Assembly (NCBI RefSeq): GCF_000003815.2
Contig: NC_049993.1
Location: 10,348,134 to 10,412,133 of the forward strand
Length of the DNA stretch: 64,000 bases
Reading direction: 5' to 3'
From: Branchiostoma floridae
Lineage: Eukaryota > Chordata > Leptocardii > Amphioxiformes > Branchiostomatidae
The notes beneath the pieces were generated by a model. It did no database searches. It saw only the letters and a program-made list of their open reading frames with translations, and was not told the DNA's origin. A program made the position numbers and the translations under genes. Below are positions 38,716 through 49,100 of this stretch, in pieces. The number at the start of each line of letters is the position of its first letter. The stretch's first letter is position 1.

Positions 38716-39278
38716 CTAGTATGTGACAGATAAACGTCCTGCAGCTGTGATAAACAGTGGCGAATTCACCCTTCTCCGCGCGCGTTCCGTGACTGGGAGT
38801 CGGCAGACCAGCGGTGTCAATAGTTGGAACTTTTCCTGCGATAATCCTTCTGGTCCTCCCACAGCTCTCCCCAATATAATCTCAAGGTTCATGTTGAAGT
38901 ACGAGGGCTCGAAGTGTGCGGAGCTCGAAGTGTGCGGAGCCGTAGATGTCGCGGAAGGAACCATGCCTCTGAACAAACTTGATACATAATTTTGTACACT
39001 GTTTTCTAGCTCGCAGAGACTCTCAATTTGTCAGCCGCAGTTCTGTCATTTTTAACTTTGGGGAATCTGTGCATAGATATCCCCTCGGTAGACTGACTAT
39101 TCTTACAGCTAACGCCATGTGGGCCTCCTGCGACACAATAACGTCCACTGGACTTTGTACTAACACGACCGGTAGTACAAGACGCCATTACAGCGGACAG
39201 GGGTAGAGCTACTACAAGAACGCGACTCTCTAAAATGACATCATGCATATCATTTGAATTCGCCCTCGGATGCCCCAA
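38716..39278 (-). pseudogene. Broken THAP-domain gene (transposon-derived)
   Basis: Minus-strand frame 39278-39006 carries the THAP start: YCVAGGPHGVSCKNSQ, then GISMHRFPK. It stops at about 39006. The middle part (CIKFVQRHGSFRD) continues in another frame, and SAHFEPSYF appears in a third stretch near 38920-38890, where a CGCACACTTCGAG block is duplicated. The order (zinc ligand C, HRFP, FVQRH, SAHFEPSYF) is that of a THAP zinc-binding DNA-binding domain. Frameshifts and a stop show that it is dead. It lies within the TTAA-flanked insertion and is probably its former DNA-binding module. Confidence 0.75.
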
Positions 39279-39446
39279 ATCGCACTTTTTAAAGACGTTT
39301 TAACATAACTTTCCGACCAAATTATCACATGAAAAATATCTCAATCTAATAGCGATGAAATGATCCTCTAGATCGTTAAAAAAGTTTGCAAAAATTAAAA
39401 AATTGATCCTATTTCTCCTAGTCTTTAACCACTCGGCCACCTCGTC

Positions 39447-40145
39447 CCGATGCACACACTCGTTCACCTGTTTCTGGTTGGCATTAACTCGGGATATTGT
39501 AGAGTTGTGCAACGTGCTAAAGGTATATCTCTCCGCAGGTGCAAACAGTAGACGGAAATCGAAAGACTTACCTACGTTTAATCATTAATGTCATTGTTGA
39601 TCAGAAACGAAAACTTTTTGAGATACTTATAAAATCAGAAAATATGTCTTAGTTTTTCGAAACATGAGATTGTAAACATTTAAACATGCCGCGTGATTTA
39701 CTAAAAAGATCTCATTTTTGCCGCCCCTGCGAAGATCAAAGTCCGTGGCTATCACCAAGTTATTACAGTGAAATGGTATTTATGTTGTCAACAAACGCTT
39801 TGACTTGTTTGTTGAAAGTCAGCGCAACGTTCGTTTATTGCAAGGCAATTGAAAAGTCATCCCGTCTTGATGCTCATTTTATAGTTAAAATCGCCACGCA
39901 GTACGTTGATTCTAAATAAAGAATTCGAATACATTTTGAAACAGTCAAGACGCAATTCACTTCATTTCTGAAAATCTTAGTCACCATGGTCTTTTTTAGT
40001 GGGTAGACACATATTTGTGAACACAAATGTTTAATTTTGCACTAGAAACAGCATGCGGTTTTCAGTAAATCGTAGTCAAATTCGAGTTGGACGTTTGGAC
40101 AAAGTTTGGGAGAGAACCGTAGTTCAACAGGGTGAGGTTATCTTA
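39447..40145. other. Spacer between the two tRNA-Ser loci
   Basis: No gene seen. A plus-strand open frame at 39686-39919 has no recognisable features. Confidence 0.5.
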
Positions 40146-40227
40146 GTTGTCGTGGCCGAGTGGTTAAGGCGATAGACTAGAAATCTATTGGGCTCTGCCC
40201 GCGCAGGTTCGAATCCTGCCGACAACG
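40146..40227 (+). tRNA. tRNA-Ser(AGA)
   Basis: An 82-base gene. The acceptor stem GTTGTCG pairs with CGACAAC, with discriminator G. The D-arm contains TGGCCGAGTGGTTAAGGC (A box), anticodon AGA sits in GACTAGAAATC, a serine-type long variable arm follows, and the T-arm is GGTTCGAATCC (B box). A T-rich run follows the end (GACATTGTTTTTT), a pol III terminator. All parts look functional. Confidence 0.95.
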
Positions 40228-40796
40228 ACATTGTTTTTTATCCAAATAAAGAACATTTCGAGATACACAAGCTTTGCTTCTCAAAGCACATTGATTTTAT
40301 GAAACGAGAAGCAGAATAACAGGCCGTTTCTTACTTTAATCACTCTTGTAAGGCCCGTTAAATTATAGGGCAAAGTCCACTTCCGGATCCTGTCACCAAT
40401 ATAGTTGACTGTAGTCTATAAAGGGAACTGGGTGTACTACTGGTAGTAAGATAGGAGGTAACTTTCCTTAAACGTCTAAACAATATTAAAAAGTGCAACA
40501 AAGCTAGCAGTACATTCTGTGTAGTGTTTGTTCTGTGACAAGTTTATTCAATGCTGCTCAATTGCAGAATGTAATAGGCTTATGTCAATAAAACTGATAT
40601 TTTAGCATAACTCTAAGATAGACAAGGCATGCAAAGGGTTAATAAAATAATAATTTACATTTTAGCCCTCTGTAATATCATAAAAATACACCATAAAAGT
40701 ACTAGTGACAACATGAATATACAAGTATGGCACAAGAAAGCAATTAGACAACAAATACATGTCATACAATGAGGCAACCACTTAAAAATATAAGAA
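40228..40796. other. 3' flank of DUS4L, no gene seen
   Basis: AT-rich stretch holding the tRNA terminator and presumably the 3' UTR of the minus-strand DUS4L gene. No further coding signal. Confidence 0.5.
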
Positions 40797-42191
40797 CTAG
40801 CTATCAAAACAGAGTGATATGTTGTCTGTATCAGCATAACCATTTTGTGTAGGAAGACTCTTGTTATTTACTGCACTATCAGGGTTGTAGGAAACCCCAT
40901 AATGCTCCTCTAGATAGTCCAACACTGCTGCTGTACTAGTCAGTGCATTGAAGACTCTCTTCTCAGATTTGGGAGTGACTCGTTCAAACATGTACATCAG
41001 GTGGTGATGGAAGCATGTAAAATGAGTTCCCAGCTTCAGAGAAATGTCCACCCAGTCCTGTACGCACTGTAATGGGGTCTGGTCATACCCCGCGTACATT
41101 CCCGGATTCTGGAGTATACCACGTGCTGCCATCACTCCGTCAACTCCCGTTAAACTCTGTACACGTCTCACATCCTCTAAGTTCTTAATGTCGCCATTTG
41201 CAATGACAGGAATACTCAGGCTCTGTTTTATGAGAGAAATAGCTTCAGTGTTGACAGGCTCCCCTCTCTGTGTGGGGGTTCTACCATGTACAGCTATCCA
41301 GGATACACCTGCATGTTCTGCCTTCTGACACATATCTACTGTTTCTCTCAAGTCTTTGTGAAGCCTGATTTTAATGGAAACTGAGAAATCTTTGTCAGAA
41401 ACTCTAGCTCTAGCCTGTCGGACCATGTCAGAGACGAGCTCGGGATTTTTCAGAAGACATGATCCGTACCCCTCCGCCATGGCCCACCGCTGCGGACAGC
41501 CGCAGTTCAGATCCACTCCGTCAGAGTACGGCGCAACGATCTCCGCAGCGTCAGCTAATGTCACACCATCTCTCGCTGCAAACTGGACCACAAGCGGCCT
41601 GTCTGCGGAGTTCGTGGTGAACTCGCTGTCTCGGGCTTTCAGAGACTTCACGAAAGATTCAGCGATGATCATAGGAGAGAAGGCGAGATCGCAGTTGTAG
41701 CGGCGCACGAGAGCGCGAAACGGTAACTTGGAGTAACGTACCATGGGCGCGCACACGTGCACGACTTTCCCCGGCTGGAACAGTTCAACAACAGGCACAC
41801 GTCCTGTCGTCGGAGGAAGGTCGTTTGGTACCTGAGCCATACTGGAGGAGAAAAAAAACCATACGGTTACTTCAGGAGGTGCCTCGACCACGTTAAACAG
41901 CCTCATTACCCACACTTTGGGTACAACTGTACCTACTGGCTGCAAAATACACCCGATATTATTATTTACGAAAACTCGATAATTTTGTTAGGACGCGCGC
42001 CGCAGCATCTAGCTAAAAATATACAGACATAGCGAAAGCTTTCATTCACAGACCTTACTACTCCATGTAGAAATGTAGTCTCCGCCTGAAACACGATGCT
42101 GTGCTGGTATAGATCAAGCTAGTAGCTTTAAATCTCATTGATTTGTGCAAGGCAAAACCACTCACGCCGCATAGTGACGAAGGTCGGCCAT
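40797..42191 (-). CDS. DUS4L: tRNA-dihydrouridine(20a/20b) synthase DUS4L
   Basis: The family reduces uridine 20a/20b in the tRNA D-loop using FMN and NAD(P)H. A single long exon (41841-40797) holds nearly everything: APMVRYSKLPFR (flavin site start), ARDSEFTTN, NCGCPQRWAMAEGYG with the catalytic Cys in GCP, SIKIR, VHGRT, IPVIANGDI and GVMAARG. Upstream of its first in-frame ATG (41840), the bases TTTTTTTTCTCCTCCAG are a clear 3' splice site, so the open frame beyond it is intronic. A short exon at 42191-42166 (ATG GCC GAC ... GC, donor GTGAGT) joins in phase and adds nine residues (MADLRHYAA), giving 356 in total. If that exon is non-coding, the protein starts at 41840 (347 residues). The length fits the family. 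The near-intronless body may reflect an old retrocopy or intron loss. Confidence 0.93.
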
Positions 42192-43125
42192 CTTGATAAT
42201 ACGGAAGGTACCACTGATGCTGAAAAGGGGACAATGGAATTAATGTTACGCATCTGTTAAATGGTAAATGGTTCTTACTGATGAAAAGTCTTAACACAGC
42301 ACATATTATAAAGCTGAATCATGAAATTCAAGTTACTATAAAGACTTTTCGTTTTCTGAGTTGTTTTTATTATATAAATATACCTTAGCGATGAATGTAG
42401 TAATCCAACCCGGAAGTAATTGATAGCATTTCGACCTGTCGCCGCACGTGGACGTCCCACAGTTTTCATACGTGAAGATCGCTGTTTTCACCATCTTTTG
42501 GAGGGCGTAAGTCCACAGGTGTGTGCACTGTGTTACAAAAGACCCACAAGAACATAATTTGTACAAGTCTGATGAGAAATGATGCTTTCTTAAGGAATAA
42601 ATCACCGATGATCAAAACGGGACATGTCCCGGGACGTAATCTCCAAGCAGATATAAAGTGTATGTGCGTTTCGCGTGCTAATGCGACATGTTTCTTGGAA
42701 AGTACACCGTTGATTTCTCTTAACACTCTTCTGAAAACATTGAAAAAAGGTGAGCACCTAAAAATATGAACTTATTGCTACTAAACAACGCTTCGGACAC
42801 TGATACTTACTAGTAGCCTGGAACAACATTCTACTTGGAGATTGCTGTAACGTCTCATACCCTGAGTTTCTGGTTGCCTATGTGAATATCTATTATCTTA
42901 CTGAAAGGATAAAGATGGGCTGGGATGATCAGTGATCAAAAACTGCATTTCATTTTTTTCTGGAACCCTTTTGAATGAGGAACTTGTGTTCATAAACAGA
43001 CAGATTATGTTCATAAACAGACCCCAAACCAGTTACACATATGAATTATGATACCTTTCTAGAACGATGTTGGCAGAATGTTCACAAAATACTCCTTACA
43101 TCACTTCCTCTGTAGACACACCGCA
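42192..43125. promoter_or_regulatory. Shared head-to-head promoter region of DUS4L and HEATR1
   Basis: The two genes diverge from here. On the minus strand AAGATGGCCGAC, a YY1-type motif, overlaps the DUS4L start. On the plus strand an exon ending GGAGGGC with donor GTAAGT at 42507 could be the HEATR1 5' untranslated exon, spliced to the acceptor CTCTGTAG before 43116; CCATCTTTT just upstream is another YY1-like site. An E-box CACGTG lies near 42445. No TATA box is seen, as expected for housekeeping genes. Transcription starts are inferred. Confidence 0.5.
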
Positions 43126-46100
43126 ATGACGTCGCTAGCAACCCAGCTGCAGCGGCTAGCCCTGCCCCAGTCGGAACTGGCTGTACCAGACAAGGACCGG
43201 GAACGTGCTTCACTGCTGTTTGATCCCAAGGAGGCTGCTAATCTAGACAGGGATACCTTCTACGCTTTGGGTTAGTGATGATGAAGAGTTTGTTGGTAGT
43301 ACATACAGTTTATATATATAGAATTTACTGAATATGATACTTACTGTTTGTAGCAACTAAAAAGTTTTGTTGCATTCTGCAGTAGAGATGAGTTAGCCAA
43401 TTCATCATGTATCCATTCATTATGCGTATATAAAAAGGTACAGTTGAATCATAGACTTTTGAAGACATTGGCTTTAACCCTCTCAGCACGTCATAAAATT
43501 TTTTCCTGTATACCATATACGACATATAATTTCAGTCTATACAGGTGTCAATTAGTACTTTTTGTTAATTATTATTACAGCTGCTATGTAAGGAGTAGAC
43601 TAGGAAAACTATATATTTCTGGAAAGCTCACAGACTGGCCTTTCCAATAAAAGCAAAATAAACATCATACCATCAATCTGATAGTAGTAATAGTAATAAC
43701 AATAAACAAAAACACAATATGCAAAACAAAACAAAAACATGTCTCACAAAATAAAAAGTCCATTCAGGGGCAAAAACATACTTTATTTATCCTGAAACTA
43801 CACAGAAATACATTATAATACAAGAGCAATGCTGGTATTATGTGATGGGCATCAAACATCTTCACACTGCTCATCATCTTCATCGATGTTGTCACTGCTG
43901 GATGCTGGGGAGAAAACCAAAATATAGTTTATAATAATCACATGTTTTGTTGTTGAACAATTGTATTGTTGTATTATCATGTGAAATTGTTGTTTTGTTG
44001 AGGAAAAATTGTAGTAATATTATTTAAAAAATAGTACAACTTCCAACCACTTTCATTTATATGTTCACATAAGTATAACTACAAGCTCTGACAATATCTA
44101 CAAAAAAAAAATTTGAAAAAAAAAAATTTGAAAAAAGTAAAACAGAACAGGTTTTGCTATCGCAAACCTGTAAAATGCAGCTAGATATTAGCAGTACGAA
44201 ACCGCAAACCTGGCATGAAGAGACTACAGCCAATATTCAACCAAAAAAACCCCGTTGTTTACCTTGTTGTTCGTCACTTTCCCCGCTGGTGGGAGCCTCC
44301 ACTAAATCTTCATTATCGGCCGACGAGGCCCCTGAAGCACTCATGATTATCTAGCGTCTGGATTACGTTCAAATAAGGTTTGAATGAAGTCAAAATGCTG
44401 TATGTTTTCTGATTGATTGGTTCTCTTACAATTACCAGCGTTCTAGTTGTGGGATTCGTCATGATGGTGGGCAGGGAGTTCAAAATCCAAAACGTGACGT
44501 ACGAAGCCCCGTACGTGGCTTCTCGCGGTCTACGGGAAAGCCACGAAAATGGCTTTTCGTGCTGAGAGGGTTAATGATTAAAATGAACATGTGAGAATGT
44601 TCTCATATTCACTCGCTGTAGTAGCAGTAATATGTACAAATGAAGTTAATCTAAAATTGGTCATAAAAATATGCAGATATTTGCAGCAGATGTCTTCACC
44701 AATCTGAATTTTGTGAAAAATTGATTTGTCTTTTCCCAACAGGAGTGAATGGTCTGGATGAGCTGGCCAACATCGACCCCGTGTTTACAGACTTCCACAA
44801 CAACCTGTTCAGTCAGTCGTCTAAAAATCTGGAGCGAGTCGTCCAGACCAAGGAGGTGAACGCCAGACTGGATGAGAACATTTCTCGCTTCCTGACGTGC
44901 GTCTCTCCGTACTTCCTGCTGAGACCTGCCCAGAAGGCACTGGAGTGGCTTATCAACAGGTCTGATGTTTACTGGAATTACTCTTGTTATTGCATGTCTC
45001 ATATAGCTGCAATGGAGTGTAATCACTTATATATATTTCCACTAGTTGTAATATCTATTACCTTTGCCAAAGAGGCTATATTTTTGGTGACATTTGTATG
45101 TGACTGTGTGTGTATGTGTGTGTATGTATGCATGTATGTATGTTTTTGGATGGACATCTTAACTCTAAAATGCCTGGATGGATTGCATTAATTTAATACT
45201 TGGTTGGTATGCGGATAGTCTTGTTCAACTTGAAGTATACATTGTAAGATATTTTCACAGTCTTTTGACATTCAACATTATACAAATGCACATGTACCAT
45301 ATAGCTACTGATTTGAAATATTATTTTTGCAGAGGTAACTTAAAAGCAATGTTTGATGGAAGATTTTAGGAACCTTTACGTGAGTGTCTACTAGTATATG
45401 CATCTATATATCAACATCAAGTTGTTTTCAACATCATGTTGTTTTCTTGCTGAAGTCCTAATGATTGCACCCCCCCCCCCTTTCCCCATTCAGGTTCCAC
45501 ATCCACAGATTTAACACAGATGAACTGGTGGCATGTGTGTTGCCCTATCACCAGACTAAGATGTTTGTACGAGTTGTCCAGCTCTTAAAGATCGACCAGC
45601 CAACCAACCGCTGGAACTGGATGGCAGCCATTAAGGTCTGTGGGCAGTAATTCTTTTCTTTTTATTCTCTTCTCAACATCAATTTGTTTTACAAATTTCA
45701 AAATGTTAAACATGACATATGCAGCTGCACAGTTTTTATTTTCAAAACATTGACAAGACTCCATATACCAAATATCAATCCTCCATCAAGTCTGTCTCAA
45801 GTTATTGTGTTAGCAGATGAATTGTCACATGCAGTGACATAAATGAATGCTGCCAAAAATATTTTTCAAATATATGATTAAAGCGTTGAATTAAATCTTC
45901 AATCAGTGAACACTCTTACAGCCGATAGAGAAGTTTATAATTTTTTCTGTGTCCCCAGAAACCTGGCACCCCTCTGGCATGGTCCACTGTTATCAACCAC
46001 TGTGCTGCTGATCTGGGCTTCCTCACCTTCATCTGTGATATGGTGCAGAAGGCAGTCAAGGTGACTAATAGTACTAATACATATTGTACAGCATCATCAT

Positions 46101-49100
46101 CATCATTGCGGGCTGCTTGCCCAGACCAAGTCCACTCATTCTCTCCATGCTGTTCTGTCCCCCATAACGTTCTCATCTACAGCACATATCTGTATATATT
46201 AAAGGAAAAGTCTGTATATTGAAAGCTTGTTTGTAAGAGCTTTACTTTGTGTACAGATCCCTTTGTGTCCCTACGGTGCAAGCCTAGGTCCTCTTCAAAC
46301 TCACGTCGCTTTACTATTCAATTGCCAATTTCCAAGACCTTCTAGTTCTACAGCAACAGTGTCTTTCCACGGACAGCAAAATTATGGAACTCTCTTGATG
46401 ACACCTGTTTCCCTCATGTCTACAACTTATCAGCCTACAAAACAAATGTCCACTGCTATCTCCGTGCACAGTTTCAAACTTCTTAGTTCATTGTCTTGAA
46501 GTGGTCTTGTGACCTTGCTTTGAACAATCTCGTTGAAAAAAAATGGATCAGGGTACAGAATTTTTTTATCTTGTTATGTAAGACCCAAAATCTTTTCTTG
46601 CATCACAAATGTTTTTTGGCTGTTCCATCCAGGTTCACTCTTCCCTGGACTCCTCTGCACCCTCCCCCATGCGTGCCCTCATCAGTTTCTATGCCACCAC
46701 CATCCTGGGGGCACTGGAGGTCACGGAAATCATCAAAGAGAACATGGTGACAAAACTGCTGCCCTACATCATAAAGGGGCTGAAGTCCCGGACTATTCCG
46801 GACTACAAGGCAGCCTCGTATCTGATTATAGGACAGCTGGCTAACAAAATCACCATGCAGGGTCTTCTGGTACAGACGTTCGTCAAGGGTGTGTGCAAGG
46901 TCAGTGGACAGGTTTTGGTTCCAGAAATGTGGGGACTGAGATGTCATTATATGACCTTAGTAAAAGATTCATCCATATATGCATATTACATTGAGTTTTC
47001 TTAAAGGAAAAACAATATGGGCTTGGTACACTAATGGTTATCTCACATATATGAGGTATACTTGGTCAATGCTTAGATAGTTAGAAGCTTGTCCTTAAGC
47101 CCCCTTTACAAATCNNNNNNNNNNNNNNNNNNNNNNNNNNNNNNNNNNNNNNNNNNNNNNNNNNNNNNNNNNNNNNNNNNNNNNNNNNNNNNNNNNNNNN
47201 NNNNNNNNNNNNNNAGCTCGCTGACACTCGGCCGAGCTAAATTCTTGATTTGTAAAGGGGGCTTTAAGATAATCATGAAAGAAGACATGGAAGACAAGAC
47301 TTAATTTTTCAATGCAGCCATATTGACTTTTGAAAAACAAGTGTCATGTGTGATGTAATTTACTTTAAGTTCTTTAGTTTGAAAGCTTCTGCTGTTTAGT
47401 GCCAGCAAATGATGCATGTTTTCTACATCATATATTTCACAGCACATCAGCCCACAGCTGTCTGTGGAGGCTGTCACCTGTCTGGCTGTTCTGTGTCACA
47501 AACAGCGGGTGGACAAGCTGCCCAAGAGGTGGGGAAATGATATCTTTTTTAAACTTGGCATTTATGCTAAGTTGCAAATATGTTTCTCTGTGAGGCATAT
47601 CAGGTAGGGCTGGGTACCGGTACGATGGGTACCGGTACAAAGCTGTTTTTTCTTGTTAGACCAGTCTGAAAAGAACAGACCTGAACAAATTTGGTGGACA
47701 GGATGTTGGACCTATTAGAACATAAAAAGGGGCATTCACACTTTTTGGGGCTTACTGGTCAAAGAAAATGACAAGAATGAAGTAGAGTAGAGTTTATACT
47801 ATTAGCCATTTCTAGCAAGTTTCACAGTCACAAAGGCATTTAGCCTTGTAGGATTTTAAAATTGCCAGAGTGAGTCGATACTCAACCAAACAAATTCCTT
47901 TGTTTTGACTTGAATTTTCTGTACCAGTATCCACTCCTGATATCAGCACTTTGTGAAAGTGTTTGTAACCATGGAGCTCCCATTTTCCACAGGTCCTTCA
48001 AACACCTGTGTAGAGTACCAGGCCTGGTGCAGACCCTGGCCAGACTGGGCACTGCTCATGACATCACAGGACTGCTGGCCGTCTTCTTACCAGCACTTGT
48101 CAAAGCTGCTGTCAATGATACAGGTTAGAAAGTTGTCGGCACAATAATCTAACAATAGAAGTTAATTGTTTATTGTAAAAGAAAACTAAGCAAACTAGTG
48201 AAAACATCTGCAATGGTCCAAGAAGTAAGACTTGATGAGTCAAATTAGTTTGCATTCATTTTACAGACTACCTGTGTCCAACCCTAAACCCCTACCCACT
48301 ACCCCACAGATATGTAGCAATGTTTTTGAAGAAAAGGGTACCACAAGAACTGTGGTACAGTAATCTAACTCTCCATTGGGTACTAATGGGTACCTCTGTC
48401 CCCAGTCTCCACCACCACAGGTACCAGCAGTGAGGGTGAGGATGGTACCACTGGTCCTGTCAGCTACTGTGGTCTTCTGGAGAACCTGCTGTTAGATGTG
48501 GAACTGACAGAATCACTACAGACACTGGTGGCCAAGTGAGTGTTGTAGGATGCATCCTTAAAGCTCTTTTAAGTGTAGAACATTTGTTATTGATTGTCTA
48601 GTCAAAATCAAAATTCCCCATGGTGCAATTAAAATGTTTCTTTCCCTTCTTAAGTTTTTGCTAGATGTTTACTGTGAGCAATGTGTAATTATTCTGTATT
48701 AAAGGTTGCTAAGAAATATAGAGGTTTGGATATGTTGAAGAAAAATAATGGTTTCTGCTTTTTCAGACATTTGTTCCAAGAGTACCTCACAGTAAGAGGT
48801 CATGTGGCTGGAAAGTCATCAGCCACAGTGCAGTCTCTAAATGAGAGGGTGGGGCCCATTGTCAAACTGATTGACAGGAGATACCCTGTTGCCATGGATA
48901 CCATCCTGCAGATCCACATGGGTCAGAGTTCAGAGGAGGCTTCCCATGATGCCGAGCATGTGCAGGAGTTTGTTAGCTTGTCACTTGGAGGGTTAAAACA
49001 TCAGCTGGTCCCTGAAGCACAGACATCCCTGGTGCTGTCTCTTAACCATCCCAATGCTACTGTACGCAAAAATGCTGTCAAACACCTTCCAAAGGCCTGG

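Larger units (their letters stand above)
36867..39424. mobile_element. Kolobok-like DNA transposon remnant inside tRNA-Ser
   Basis: The 2558-bp insert is flanked by TTAA. Its ends start AGTGTAACTGAAAT (left) and, on the other strand, AGACTAGGAGAAAT (right): AG..TA...GAAAT shared. It carries the remains of a THAP domain on the minus strand. TTAA target sites, purine-starting ends and a THAP-bearing protein together are features described for the Kolobok superfamily; piggyBac also uses TTAA but normally has CCC ends and no THAP. No catalytic core was recognised, so it is a decayed or non-autonomous copy. Confidence 0.65.
36803..39446 (-). pseudogene. tRNA-Ser(GCU) split by a 2.56-kb insertion
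   Basis: On the minus strand the 5' half lies at 39446-39425 (GACGAGGTGGCCGAGTGGTTAA) shortened here to its ends GACGAGG...GTGGTTAA, and the 3' half at 36866-36803, starting TTAAGGCGATGG, with anticodon GCT in GGACTGCTAATCC, the long variable arm and the T-arm GGTTCGAATCC. The acceptor stem halves GACGAGG and CCTCGTC still pair. TTAA occurs once in an intact gene of this type but on both sides of the insertion here, as a target-site duplication. All tRNA bases appear intact apart from the interruption, so the insertion is fairly young, and the gene cannot give a tRNA unless the insert is removed. Confidence 0.85.

Noticed and set aside
41841-41945. N-terminal extension of DUS4L starting at 41945
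   Set aside because: The extra residues are encoded by a polypyrimidine tract and 3' splice site; the alignment with the family starts after it.
42638-42845. Possible further CTCCAAGCAG element (AATCTCCAAGCAG at left, CTACTTGGAGATTG at right)
   Set aside because: The right end differs and similarity does not extend inward, so I could not support it as an element.
43078-43125. Upstream in-frame ATG for HEATR1
   Set aside because: It lies before a likely splice acceptor (CTCTGTAG), and the family consensus MTSLA starts at 43126.
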